Source: Phycisphaeraceae bacterium (GTDB taxonomy: Bacteria > Planctomycetota > Phycisphaerae > Phycisphaerales > Phycisphaeraceae). From it: a stretch of DNA of 64,000 nucleotides. Shown here piece by piece: positions 35,458 to 44,501 of the stretch; the first letter of the stretch is position 1, and each line of letters starts with the position of its first letter. The stretch is from NCBI GenBank assembly GCA_040222855.1, contig JAVKCD010000018.1:124001-188000 (forward strand), written 5' to 3'. The notes under the pieces are model-generated. The model did no database searches and was not told the DNA's origin. It worked only from the letters and a program-made list of their open reading frames with translations. The position numbers and the translations under genes were made by a program.

Positions 35458-36111
35458 TCAGCGTATGTAGGGCGGCGGCTCGGGGTGGACGCGGATGATG
35501 TCGTCGGAGACGGTCATCGTGTAGCCGGGTCGCTTCGTGCGGATGGTTGCGTAGAGAGCGTCGAGGGTGGGGTAGCCGTCCTGGCCGACGAACAGGCGGG
35601 CGTCGTCGATCAGGGCCACGTGCTCGAAGCGGGTGTCGGCGAGGACGGCGGCGAGTTCTTCGCTGATGGGTGTATCGGCGTCGCCTCGGGCGGTGAGGCC
35701 CTGGGAGTAGTGACCGTCGAGCCAGAAGAGCGTGGGGCGTTTGAGGGTCTGGATGAGATCGGGGAGGACTTTGCCGGAGTCGCCTTGGATCAGGCGGATG
35801 CGGGCGTCGCCGTCGAATCGCAGCGAGGCTTTGCGGTGGTAGTGATCGCTGAGTTCGATCGAGGTGAGTCGCTGGAACTGTTCTCGGACGGCGGCGAGGG
35901 TATCGCCCTCGTGGGTCCCGGTTTCGATCAGCTCGATGGTCTTGAATCGGTTGGCGTATTCGCGGATCGCCATCCACTTAACGACGGGGGGCGGCGGGTT
36001 GCGTTTGCCCTTCTGCATCCACCACCAGTAGGCGCGGAAGGTTTCGAGTCCTTCACCGACGGCAAAGCGTGCTGCGGCGACTCCTGTGGTCTTGACCATG
36101 CTGCGGATCAT
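35458..36111 (-). CDS. SAM-methyltransferase-fold protein of unknown substrate
   Basis: A 217-residue protein. KTIELIETGTHEGDTLAAVREQF fits motif I (E-x-G-T-x-x-G-x-T), followed by LTSIELSDHYHRKA (motif II) and RPTLFWLDGHYSQGLTARGDADTPISEELAAV (WLDGH, post-motif). This is the FkbM/TylF-type Rossmann pattern, also seen in proteins that act on capsular or O-antigen sugars. GGGAG 7 bases before the ATG at 36111 supports this start over the upstream ATG at 36147. The first helix (IRSMVKTTGVAAARFAVGEGLE) is amphipathic rather than a signal peptide. The substrate is unknown. Confidence 0.7.
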   Translation of the reverse strand: MIRSMVKTTGVAAARFAVGEGLETFRAYWWWMQKGKRNPPPPVVKWMAIREYANRFKTIELIETGTHEGDTLAAVREQFQRLTSIELSDHYHRKASLRFDGDARIRLIQGDSGKVLPDLIQTLKRPTLFWLDGHYSQGLTARGDADTPISEELAAVLADTRFEHVALIDDARLFVGQDGYPTLDALYATIRTKRPGYTMTVSDDIIRVHPEPPPYIR

Positions 36112-36221
36112 GTGCTTTCTCCCTTGGGTCTCCGACAGCAGGAGCATCGGCGATCCGCCCGTGCGGATTGACCGTTACAACCTCTTGAATCGTAAAAAAG
36201 CGCCAGGCTCAACGTCCGATA

Positions 36222-37022
36222 TCAGCCTCGGCGTGAGGAGACGGTGCGCCAGGTGGCGAGGCCAGCGAGGAGGAGGATGCCTGCGGCGGAGGAAGATGGG
36301 AGCGGGATGAGGCGAGCATCGACGGCGAAGTCGGCTGAGGCAGCGATCGCGTCGGCGAGGGGGCCTTCGATCGCTTCGGCTGATTGCGAGGGGATGCCCA
36401 TGTAGACGAAAGCACCGTCACCGAAGAATCCGCCGAAGACGCTGGACAGGTCGGTGTCGCCATAGAAGCTGATGAGTGACGGCGAGAAGGTTGACTTGAG
36501 GGTGAGGGCGTCCGCACTGGTGGTGATGCTCACGGGTGCGACATCGAAGGGAGCGCCCGTGAACTCAAGTGTGGTGCTGGTGGAGCCGGGGTCCAGTGCG
36601 TACTTCACGGCGGTGCCGAAGAAGAAGTTGATCGCCGAGAGTGCTTGCGAGGATCGTGTGCCTGCGATGAGGACGCCCCCGCCCTGGGCGACGTAGTTGC
36701 GGACATCCTCTCGCGCTGAGAAGGCCATGCCCGCCATCAGTGACCCGGTCGTGTACTGATCGAGGACCAGCAGATCGGTGGCGGCGAGGGTGAGGGCCAG
36801 GCTGGGTGGTGAGAAGTCGTCAAAGACCGTGAGGGTGTCGCCCTCGGCGGCGAGCCGCTGGGCGATGGGAGCGTCGAGGACCTGCTGCGAGGTCACCGAA
36901 GGGTTGGCGTAGAAAGAGACTGTCCGTGCATCAGCGGTGCTGGCAAGCAACAGGCTGGCGAGTAGGGCCAGGGACTTTCTCGTCGTTAAGTTTGTCACGC
37001 TGGTATCGCGGCGCGAGGACAT
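36222..37022 (-). CDS. Secreted protein with PEP-CTERM-like C-terminus
   Basis: A 266-residue protein with a signal peptide (LALLASLLLASTADA) and a C-terminal PEP-CTERM-like tail: IPLPSSSAAGILLLAGLATW followed by RRG. The motif is Ile-Pro-Leu-Pro, a variant of Val-Pro-Glu-Pro. The body has LVLDQYTTGSLMAGMAFSAREDVRNYVAQGGGVLIAGTR, which resembles a class I glutamine-amidotransferase-like (DJ-1/ThuA-type) fold found in planctomycete secreted proteins. No catalytic Cys is obvious. It is probably secreted and exosortase-processed, and its role is unknown. The ATG at 37022 has a purine-rich GAAGGGTGG upstream. Confidence 0.78.
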   Translation of the reverse strand: MSSRRDTSVTNLTTRKSLALLASLLLASTADARTVSFYANPSVTSQQVLDAPIAQRLAAEGDTLTVFDDFSPPSLALTLAATDLLVLDQYTTGSLMAGMAFSAREDVRNYVAQGGGVLIAGTRSSQALSAINFFFGTAVKYALDPGSTSTTLEFTGAPFDVAPVSITTSADALTLKSTFSPSLISFYGDTDLSSVFGGFFGDGAFVYMGIPSQSAEAIEGPLADAIAASADFAVDARLIPLPSSSAAGILLLAGLATWRTVSSRRG

Positions 37023-37097
37023 ACCATTCCACCCTTCCGGGGATCGCGCCGGTTAGGCGTTACCCGGAACTACCATCGTCCGGTATGGGGTGGGGCT

Positions 37098-38057
37098 TTA
37101 TCGCCTTCTGGGCTGAGCGGCCCAGCGCATCTTGTAGGAGAGCATGGTCCAATAATTGTGATCGGGATTATGGATCAGGCGGACTCGTGAGGGGTGCCTC
37201 CTGACCAGGAGCTGCTGGCCGTCGGCGAGGGGCGAGAGTTTCTGGCCGTCAATGACCAGGGTGGTGCCCTCGTTCGCGCGGAGGACCTGGACCCAGACCT
37301 CGCAACTGGCATTGAAGACGATCGGGCGGAAGGCGAGAGACTGCGGGGCAAGGGCGGAGATGACCAGGCCGTCGATGCCGGGGGAGAGGATGGGCCCGCC
37401 TGCGGAGATGTTGTAGGCGGTGGACCCCGAGGGTGTGGCGATGATGAGACCATCTCCGCCAAACTGAACGGAGGAGTGAAGGGTGCGGCGGGGTTCGATG
37501 GCGAGATCGAGGTCGATCATCCGGTACGGGGGGCCAGCGGTGATGACCACATCGTTCATTGCGATCGAGCGGAAGACGGGTTCGGGCATCGCGGCCAAGC
37601 CGTCTTGCCCGCCCCACTTGGGCGCGTTGGCGGGGTAGACCAGCGCCTCGATCATCAGCCGCTGGGTAGCGCTGCAGCTACCGGCGATGAGGGCGTCCCA
37701 GTGCTGCTTGACGTCTTCGATGGTGAACTCGGCAAGAAACCCGAGCTTGCCGAAGTTGATGCCGAGTAGTGGAATGTCGATGTCGGCGAGGTTGCGGGAC
37801 TGGGCGAGCATGGTGCCGTCCCCGCCCAGGACGATCGCCAGGTCGGCCTCGGGGAGGCTGGCGGCCTGATCTTGATTGAGGGAACAGATATCGGGCTCGG
37901 AGACGATGATCGCGCGCTCGCTGAGCCAGGGGCGGAACGATTCGAGGGCCTCGGCAACGTCGCTCTTTTCCAGGTTGGCCAAGATGATCACACGCGGCCG
38001 CTCGGGGAGCGGGCTGACGTCGCGGGGATCGGTCATGGGGTCCTGAGTTTGTGTCAT
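37098..38057 (-). CDS. nadK: NAD kinase
   Basis: A 319-residue enzyme that makes NADP. The GGDG motif (LAIVLGGDGTMLAQSRNL) and LLGINFGKLGFLAEF are diagnostic, followed by MNDVVITAGPPYRM and FGGDGLIIATPSGSTAYNISAGGP for substrate binding. The start ATG at 38057 precedes a short hydrophilic N-terminus (residues 1-20). It is longer at the N-terminus than minimal bacterial NAD kinases, with one Rossmann-like lobe. It is divergent from the alcohol-dehydrogenase gene, with about 70 bases between. Confidence 0.94.
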   Translation of the reverse strand: MTQTQDPMTDPRDVSPLPERPRVIILANLEKSDVAEALESFRPWLSERAIIVSEPDICSLNQDQAASLPEADLAIVLGGDGTMLAQSRNLADIDIPLLGINFGKLGFLAEFTIEDVKQHWDALIAGSCSATQRLMIEALVYPANAPKWGGQDGLAAMPEPVFRSIAMNDVVITAGPPYRMIDLDLAIEPRRTLHSSVQFGGDGLIIATPSGSTAYNISAGGPILSPGIDGLVISALAPQSLAFRPIVFNASCEVWVQVLRANEGTTLVIDGQKLSPLADGQQLLVRRHPSRVRLIHNPDHNYWTMLSYKMRWAAQPRRR

Positions 38058-38127
38058 GGCTGTAGTGTACGCGCTGCGGTCCCTGACTCAGATCGGCAGG
38101 AACGGCGATTAAGCCGATAGGAAACTC

Positions 38128-39105
38128 ATGCAGGCACTCGTACTGGACCAGGATGGTGGCGTCAGGCTTAAGCAGGATCACGCCGAGCCGCGTGCCCGGA
38201 CGGGTGAAGTCGTGATCCGCCCGCTGCTGATGGGCGTGTGTTCGACGGACCTGGAGTTGGCGAAGGGTTATATGGGCTTTGCGGGGGTTCTCGGTCACGA
38301 GTTCGTGGGCGAGGTGATCGAGGCGACGGACGAGAGCGGCAAGGCGTGGCTCGGCAAACGTGTGGTCGGTGAGATCAATGCCGTGTGCGGGGCGTGTGAT
38401 CTGTGCCTCAAGGGTCTGCGTGAGCATTGTCGGTCGCGGACGGTGCTCGGTATTCAGGGGCGAGACGGCGTGTTCGCAGAGCGGTTTTCGCTTCCTGTCA
38501 AGAACCTTCACGAGGTGCCGGGGCATGTGAGTGACGAGCAGGCGGTGTTTGTGGAGCCCTTGGCGGCGGCGTATCAGGTCGTGCGGCAACTCACCGTCGA
38601 GGGTCGTCCCTATGTCACGGTGCTGGGTGATGGGCGGCTGGGTTTGCTTTGTGCGCAGGTGCTCGGCGAGTTGAACGCGACCGTGCGACTGATCGGTAAG
38701 CATCCTGAGAAGCTGGCGCTGGCGGAGAAATGGAAGGTGCGTCATCGCCTGCTTGGCGATGTCGGGCTGCGGCAGGATCAGGACATGGTGATCGACTGCA
38801 CCGGCTCGGCGGAGGGGCTGACCACGGCGCTCGGGATGGTTCGCCCGCGTGGGACGATCGTGCTCAAGACAACGGTGGCGGTTAGCTCGTACCCGGAGCC
38901 GGTGGACTTGTCGCGGGTGGTGATCGATGAGATCACGGTGATCGGTAGTCGTTGCGGTCCGTTCGGGATGGCGTTGGATGCACTGGCGCGCGACGCCGTG
39001 GATGTCGTGAGTCTGATCAGTCGTCGCGCGAAGCTGTCGTCGGGCGGGGAGATTCTGGCCGCGGCGAAGCAGCCTGGTGTCATCAAGGTGCTGGTCACGC
39101 CCTGA
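38128..39105 (+). CDS. Zinc-dependent alcohol dehydrogenase (MDR superfamily)
   Basis: A 325-residue enzyme: catalytic zinc residues C38, H57 and E58 (GVCSTDLEL, LGHEFVGEV), structural zinc cysteines C87, C90, C93 and C101, and a Rossmann motif VTVLGDGRLGLLCAQVLGE for NAD(P). It lacks obvious residues that define a specific substrate; relatives act on threonine, sorbitol or other alcohols (GHE/MDR branch). The ATG at 38128 has GATAGGAAA upstream. It is close to nadK on the opposite strand. The total is slightly shorter than 340-350, due to a compact N-terminal. Confidence 0.88.
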   Translation: MQALVLDQDGGVRLKQDHAEPRARTGEVVIRPLLMGVCSTDLELAKGYMGFAGVLGHEFVGEVIEATDESGKAWLGKRVVGEINAVCGACDLCLKGLREHCRSRTVLGIQGRDGVFAERFSLPVKNLHEVPGHVSDEQAVFVEPLAAAYQVVRQLTVEGRPYVTVLGDGRLGLLCAQVLGELNATVRLIGKHPEKLALAEKWKVRHRLLGDVGLRQDQDMVIDCTGSAEGLTTALGMVRPRGTIVLKTTVAVSSYPEPVDLSRVVIDEITVIGSRCGPFGMALDALARDAVDVVSLISRRAKLSSGGEILAAAKQPGVIKVLVTP

Positions 39106-39278
39106 GGCCTGAACCACGCGTGAGGGGTTATTGGACCGGTAAATCGGGTGGAATGCCTCTGGGCCAGCCTAACTCGGTGCGGGTAACTGTCGATAGCTCT
39201 GGTGGGTGGAATCACGGCGCGCGAGGTGCGACGTGCTGAGGCCGGTAGTCCCGCTGGCCTGGAACTGGAGTGACTCCC

Positions 39279-39905
39279 ATGCGTGGGTGGTCGATTGGAT
39301 TAACGCTGGGGATGCTGCTGGCGGCCGTGACGACGGCGGATGCGGCCACGCTGCGCTGGTCCGGGACGATCACGATGAGCAGCGGTCCGATCGGCGGGCT
39401 GGTTCCCGTGGGGAGCACCTGGGTACTGACTGCGCAGTACCCGGATAGTCCGGTGGATCAGGACGCGAGCGATCCGGACGTGGGGCGTTACCGCGCGACC
39501 TCGGCCACGCTGGTGGCGGGGACGTTTAATCTCACACAGTTTGTCAGCAGCACGCTGGACCTGACAATCCGCAATGATTTCGACACCGGCGCGGGGACGA
39601 TCGATCGCGCGACGTTCTCTTCGACGTTTGCTGCGGGGTCGATGCTGGCGGACATCGGGACGTTGGCGAGTTTCTTCTCGAACGATGCGTTCCCCGCTCA
39701 AGGATTGAACATCGCGGACTTCCCGGACCCGATCCCCGGGGTGGTCTACGACACGCGGCAGTTCGACATCATCATCGGCGTCTCGCGGCTGATCGGGATG
39801 GTGGAAGAGCTCACGAACACGGGCCCGCCTGTGATGACGATTCCTGCACCGGGGACGGGGCTTCCGTTGTTGATGGTGCTGTTGTCACTGCGTCGGAGGG
39901 TCTGA
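39279..39905 (+). CDS. Secreted protein with PEP-CTERM-like C-terminus
   Basis: A 208-residue exported protein. A signal peptide (MRGWSIGLTLGMLLAAVTTADA) is followed by a beta-rich body (LRWSGTITMSSGPIGGLVPVGSTW) and a C-terminal IPAPGTG + hydrophobic stretch + RRRV, a degenerate PEP-CTERM (Ile-Pro-Ala-Pro). GGAG lies 8 bases upstream of the ATG at 39279. A GTG-start extension of 3 residues is possible. The function is not recognised. It is convergent with uppP. Confidence 0.72.
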   Translation: MRGWSIGLTLGMLLAAVTTADAATLRWSGTITMSSGPIGGLVPVGSTWVLTAQYPDSPVDQDASDPDVGRYRATSATLVAGTFNLTQFVSSTLDLTIRNDFDTGAGTIDRATFSSTFAAGSMLADIGTLASFFSNDAFPAQGLNIADFPDPIPGVVYDTRQFDIIIGVSRLIGMVEELTNTGPPVMTIPAPGTGLPLLMVLLSLRRRV

Positions 39906-39908
39906 GAC

Positions 39909-40781
39909 TCAGGGCGTGATCCCCGTGTCATCCGAGAGGATGCCAGCGAGCACCAGGGCCGCGACGGTGATCCCGAGGGCTACGCGATACCAACCGAACA
40001 CGGCGAGGCCATGCCGTTGGAGGTAACTGACCATCCATCGCACGGCGACAACGGCGGAGGCCCAGGCGGCGATGGTCCCGATGAGCATGGGCGTCCAGCC
40101 GTAGGCTTCGAGCATCACCGGCCCGGCGTCGATGGCTTTGTAGAGCGTCGCAGCGAGCAGGGTGACGACGCCGATGAGGAATGAGAACTCGACGGCGGCG
40201 ACAAGACTCAGTCCAACGAGAACACCCGCGACAATCGTCATCAGCGAGCGACTGGTACCGGGCCACATCGCGACACACTGGAGCAAGCCGATGATCAGCG
40301 CCATGCGCCAGGTCATGTCGTCGATGCCCAGACCGGGTTTGACCTCGGCGACGGGTTCTTTGCGTTTGCGCCAGGCATCGACGATGAGGATGGCAAGACC
40401 GCCAATAATCCAGGCGGCGATGATTGGCCAGAGACCGAAGAGGTATTGCTCGATGGCGTCATCAAAGAGACGGCCGAGAATGGCAGCGGGGATGAAGGCG
40501 ACGATGAGGTTGCGTGTGAGGCGAGCGCCAGCGGGGTCTTTGGCTTTGAGCAGTCCGACGGACCCGAGCGAGCCTAGGACGCCCTGTCGAACCCGCTGGG
40601 CGTATAGGCCGAGGACGGCGATGATCGCCCCGCCCTGGATGCAGATGGCGTAGGCGTTGGCGGCCTCGCCGGAGAGCCCCATGGCCCGCTGGGTGAGGAT
40701 GAGGTGGCCGGTGGAACTCACGGGGAGGTACTCGGTGAGCCCTTCCACGATGCCGAGGATGATCGCCTGCCACCAATCCAT
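39909..40781 (-). CDS. uppP: Undecaprenyl-diphosphatase (BacA/UppP)
   Basis: A 290-residue membrane enzyme that recycles undecaprenyl pyrophosphate for peptidoglycan and other polymers. The motifs are IVEGLTEYLPVSSTGHLIL (Glu-rich active site) near residue 12, and CVAMWPGTSRSLMTIVAGVLVGL (PGTSRS) around residue 165. Several hydrophobic helices (7-8) are spread through the sequence. An extra hydrophilic loop near residues 130-150 (ILIVDAWRKRKEPVAEVKPG) slightly lengthens it. Start ATG at 40781; the binding site GAGTTTAG is weak. It is divergent from metH, separated by ~150 bases that hold inverted repeats. Confidence 0.94.
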   Translation of the reverse strand: MDWWQAIILGIVEGLTEYLPVSSTGHLILTQRAMGLSGEAANAYAICIQGGAIIAVLGLYAQRVRQGVLGSLGSVGLLKAKDPAGARLTRNLIVAFIPAAILGRLFDDAIEQYLFGLWPIIAAWIIGGLAILIVDAWRKRKEPVAEVKPGLGIDDMTWRMALIIGLLQCVAMWPGTSRSLMTIVAGVLVGLSLVAAVEFSFLIGVVTLLAATLYKAIDAGPVMLEAYGWTPMLIGTIAAWASAVVAVRWMVSYLQRHGLAVFGWYRVALGITVAALVLAGILSDDTGITP

Positions 40782-40838
40782 GCACTAAACTCCTGATAGA
40801 TCAAGTCTTAGCATCGGATCAGTGGCCACGGCACCATG

Positions 40839-40881
40839 ATTCATCCTTTTATCCGGATGAATGGATAAATGAATCCATCCG
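40839..40881 (+). promoter_or_regulatory. Overlapping inverted repeats upstream of metH
   Basis: ATTCATCC (40839-40846) pairs perfectly with GGATGAAT (40855-40862) across an 8-base spacer. The same GGAT-containing right arm (40854-40866, with a GAAT bulge) can instead pair with ATCCATCCG (40873-40881). These two structures are mutually exclusive. They could be an operator for a methionine regulator or an RNA switch for metH (54 bases upstream of its ATG). No known riboswitch consensus (SAM, SAH, cobalamin) was recognised. Confidence 0.4.
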
Positions 40882-40934
40882 ATGTAGGATCAACATCGAC
40901 CATTTGACCCCCCAGGGCCTTGGAACCAACACTT

Positions 40935-43900
40935 ATGAGCCAGTTTGCAGACCAGATCGCTCGGCGTGTCCTCTTCTTTGACGGAGCTATGGGCACGTCG
41001 ATTCACTCCATCGAAGACCTCGACCTTGAGCGTGATTACCTCGGTCGTGAGAACTGCACCGAGGCCCTGCTGCTGACGCGGCCGGAGCTGATTCAGGGCA
41101 TCCACGAGACGTTCCTGGAAGCCGGTGCTGATGGCGTTGAGACCGACAGCTTCAACGCATCGCTCCACACCATGGAGGATCAGGACCTCACGGATCGTGT
41201 GTTCGAGTTGAACAAGACGGCTGCGGAAGTGGCGCGGGCGGCGTGTGAGAAGTACGCGACGCCCGAGCGCCCTCGGTTTGTGATCGGGTCGATGGGGCCG
41301 GGGACCAAGCTGATCACGCTGGGACAGATCGACTGGGACACGATGTTCGTGTCGTATCGTGAGCAGGTGCGCGGGCTGCTGGCGGGCGGAGCGCATGTGC
41401 TGCTGATCGAGACGGCCCAGGACATCCTGCAGGTCAAGTGTGTGATCAACGCGGCGGTCGCTGCGCTCGAAGAGAAGGGTCTGCGGCCAGACACCGGGAC
41501 CAACGGCGGGGACGTGCCGATCATGGTGCAGGTCACCATCGAGCAGTTTGGCACGACGCTGATCGGAACGGACATCGCGGGCGTCGCTGCGGCGCTCAAG
41601 GACTACCCGATCTTCTCGCTGGGGATGAACTGTGCTACCGGGCCTGTCGAGATGGGTGAGCACCTGACTTATCTATCCAAGAACTGGCCCGGGCGGCTGA
41701 GTTTGTTGCCCAACGCCGGCTTGCCGATGCTGGTGGAGGGCAAGACGGTGTTCCCGCTTCAGCCAGAACCGTTTGCCGAGAAGGTGGCGGAGTACGTCGA
41801 GACCATGGGCCTCAACATCGTGGGCGGCTGCTGCGGAACGACGCCAGCGCACATCACCGGGCTGGTCGAGGCGATCGGTGTCGAGCATCCGCCATCGAGC
41901 GTCAGCAAGCAGTCTTGGAAACCAGCGGTGTCGTCGCTGATGGGCTCTGTCGAATACCGGCAGGACAACTCAATTCTGAACATCGGCGAGCGCACCAACG
42001 CGTCGGGCTCGCGTGCGTTCAAGCGTCTGCTTGAGGCCGAAGACTGGGACGAGATCATGTCGCTGGCCAAGGAAATGGTGCGCGAGGGCTCGCACGTCAT
42101 CGACGTGAACGTGGACTACGCGGGGCGTGACAACGCCGCCGACATGAAGCTGATCGTCGGCAAGCTGGTGAACCAGGTCAACGCCCCATTGATGCTCGAC
42201 TCGACCCAGCCGGCAACGATCGAGGCCGGGCTGAAGGTCGCGGGCGGCAAGTGCATTATCAACTCAGCCAACCTCGAAGACGGCGAAGAGAAGTTCGCTG
42301 AGATGTGTGAGCTCGCGAAGAAGTACGGAGCCGGGCTCGTGCTCGGCACGATCGACGAGGACCCGGAAGAGGCGATGGCGCGGACCCGCGAGCGGAAGCT
42401 GGCGATCGCTGAGCGGATGTACGACCTCGCGGTCAACAAGTACGGGCTGGACCCGGCGGACCTGATGTTCGACCCGCTGGTGCTGCCGGTCTCGACGGGC
42501 ATGGACAAGGACAAGCGGTCGGGTCTGGAGACGATCGAGGGCACGCGGCTGATCAGCCAGCGCTTCCCCGAGTGCCAGATCACCTGCGGGTTATCGAACA
42601 TCAGCTTCGGCCTCAACCCCGCGGCACGTCAGGTGCTTAACTCGGCTTTCCTTTACGAGCTGGTGCAGGCGGGGATGACCTCGGCGATCCTGCACGTCTC
42701 GAAGATCCTGCCGAAGAACCGCATCGATGACGCGCAGTGGCAGGCGGCCTTGGACCTGCTCTACGACCGCCCCGCTGAGACGCCTGTGAAGCTCAGCACC
42801 GGGGACGAGACCACCGACCCGCTGCAGATCTTTATCGACCTGTTTGCCGACGCGAGCGTGCAGTCGACCAAGGTGGACTTGTCCGAGTTGACCCTCGAAG
42901 AGCGGATGCGGCGGCACATCATCGACGGCGAGCAGAAGGGTCTGCCCGAGACGCTCGACGAGGCGATGCAGACCTACCCGCCGCTGGCCATCATCAACGA
43001 TCACCTGCTTGACGGGATGAAGGTCGTCGGCGAGCTGTTCGGCTCGGGCCAGATGCAGTTGCCGTTCGTGCTGCAGTCGGCGCAGGTGATGAAGAAGGCG
43101 GTGGCGCACCTCGAACCGCACATGGAGCGCGTCGAGGGTCAGACCAAGGGCACCATGCTGCTGGCGACGGTGCGCGGCGACGTGCACGACATCGGTAAGA
43201 ACCTTGTCGACATCATCCTGACCAACAACGGCTACACCGTGCACAACATCGGGATCAAGATCCCGGTCAATGAGATCATTGCGAAGTACCACGAGACCAA
43301 GCCGGACGCGATTGGGCTGTCGGGGCTGCTGGTGAAGTCCGTCAACGTGATGGAGGAGAACCTCAAGGAACTCAACGCGCAGGGCATCGACATCCCGATG
43401 ATCCTCGGCGGGGCTGCGCTCTCGCGGCACTACTGCGAGAGCCACCTGCGCAGCATCTACAAAGGCCGGGTGTTCCACGGCACCGACGCTTTCGAGGGCC
43501 TGCGGCTGATGGATTGGATCGTCAATGACCGGATGGACGAGCTCGATAGCGAGATCGAGACCCGACTGAGCAAGCGAGCGCAGACCGATGAGAAGCTCGC
43601 CGTGATGGCCGAGAAGAAGAAGTCCGAGGCCGAAGCGGCAGGCGGGGGCACCGCGGTGGCTGCGCCGGCTCGCAGTGAGGTTGCAACGGACGTGCCGGTG
43701 CCGGCCGCGCCGTTCTTTGGCAGTCGGGTGGTCGAGGACATCCCGCTGGACCAAGTGCTGCCGTTTGTCAACAAGATCGCGCTCTATCGCGGGCAGTGGC
43801 AGTTCAAGAAGGGCAAACTCTCGGACGAGGATTACGAACGGCAGATCAAGGACGAGGTCGAGCCGATCTTTCAGGGCCTGCGCCAGCGGGCGAAGGATGA

Positions 43901-44492
43901 GGGCTTCCTGTCGCCTCAGGTGGTGTACGGCTACTACCCGTGCCAGAGCAGCGGGGACGACCTGATCCTGTTCGACCCCGAGGATCACGACCGGGAGATC
44001 GAGCGTTTCAGCTTCCCCCGTCAGCCAAGCCGTAAGCGGATGTGTATCGCGGATTTCTACCGGTCGGTGGAATCGGGCGAGAAGGACGTGATCGGCCTGA
44101 GCTGCGTGACGGTCGGTCACGAGGCGAGCCGGATCGCCAAGAAGCTGTTCGACGCCGACGACTACCAGCAGTACCTCTACGTTCACGGCTTTGGCGTCGA
44201 GACCGCCGAGGCGCTGGCGGAGCTGTGGCACAAGCGCATGCGCGCCGAACTGGGTATCGGCAACGATGACAGCTCGACCATCCGCGAGCTGTTCACCCAG
44301 CACTACCGCGGGTCGCGCTACAGCTTCGGCTACCCGGCGTGCCCGGAGATGTCCGACCAGGAAAAACTGTTCCGCCTTCTGGAGCCGGAGCGGATCGGCT
44401 GCACGCTGACCGAGAACTGGCAGATCGACCCCGAGCAATCGACCTCGGCGATCATCGTGCATCATCCGGAGGCGAAGTATTTTAATGTGTGA
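40935..44492 (+). CDS. metH: Cobalamin-dependent methionine synthase
   Basis: A 1185-residue enzyme in the standard four-module order. Residues 1-~325: homocysteine methyltransferase with zinc cysteines (GMNCATGP and GGCCGTTPAH). Residues ~340-620: pterin-binding (NILNIGERTNASGSRAFKRLL, HVIDVNVDYA). Residues ~655-890: cobalamin domain with DVHDIGKNLVDIIL (the His of D-x-H-x-x-G). Residues ~930-1185: activation domain that binds SAM (RFSFPRQPSRKR ... YRGSRYSFGYPACPE). It methylates homocysteine to methionine with 5-methyl-THF. The ATG at 40935 is preferred over an in-frame TTG 15 bases upstream. Inverted repeats in the leader may regulate it. Confidence 0.97.
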   Translation: MSQFADQIARRVLFFDGAMGTSIHSIEDLDLERDYLGRENCTEALLLTRPELIQGIHETFLEAGADGVETDSFNASLHTMEDQDLTDRVFELNKTAAEVARAACEKYATPERPRFVIGSMGPGTKLITLGQIDWDTMFVSYREQVRGLLAGGAHVLLIETAQDILQVKCVINAAVAALEEKGLRPDTGTNGGDVPIMVQVTIEQFGTTLIGTDIAGVAAALKDYPIFSLGMNCATGPVEMGEHLTYLSKNWPGRLSLLPNAGLPMLVEGKTVFPLQPEPFAEKVAEYVETMGLNIVGGCCGTTPAHITGLVEAIGVEHPPSSVSKQSWKPAVSSLMGSVEYRQDNSILNIGERTNASGSRAFKRLLEAEDWDEIMSLAKEMVREGSHVIDVNVDYAGRDNAADMKLIVGKLVNQVNAPLMLDSTQPATIEAGLKVAGGKCIINSANLEDGEEKFAEMCELAKKYGAGLVLGTIDEDPEEAMARTRERKLAIAERMYDLAVNKYGLDPADLMFDPLVLPVSTGMDKDKRSGLETIEGTRLISQRFPECQITCGLSNISFGLNPAARQVLNSAFLYELVQAGMTSAILHVSKILPKNRIDDAQWQAALDLLYDRPAETPVKLSTGDETTDPLQIFIDLFADASVQSTKVDLSELTLEERMRRHIIDGEQKGLPETLDEAMQTYPPLAIINDHLLDGMKVVGELFGSGQMQLPFVLQSAQVMKKAVAHLEPHMERVEGQTKGTMLLATVRGDVHDIGKNLVDIILTNNGYTVHNIGIKIPVNEIIAKYHETKPDAIGLSGLLVKSVNVMEENLKELNAQGIDIPMILGGAALSRHYCESHLRSIYKGRVFHGTDAFEGLRLMDWIVNDRMDELDSEIETRLSKRAQTDEKLAVMAEKKKSEAEAAGGGTAVAAPARSEVATDVPVPAAPFFGSRVVEDIPLDQVLPFVNKIALYRGQWQFKKGKLSDEDYERQIKDEVEPIFQGLRQRAKDEGFLSPQVVYGYYPCQSSGDDLILFDPEDHDREIERFSFPRQPSRKRMCIADFYRSVESGEKDVIGLSCVTVGHEASRIAKKLFDADDYQQYLYVHGFGVETAEALAELWHKRMRAELGIGNDDSSTIRELFTQHYRGSRYSFGYPACPEMSDQEKLFRLLEPERIGCTLTENWQIDPEQSTSAIIVHHPEAKYFNV

Positions 44493-44501
44493 AACAGAGT
44501 A

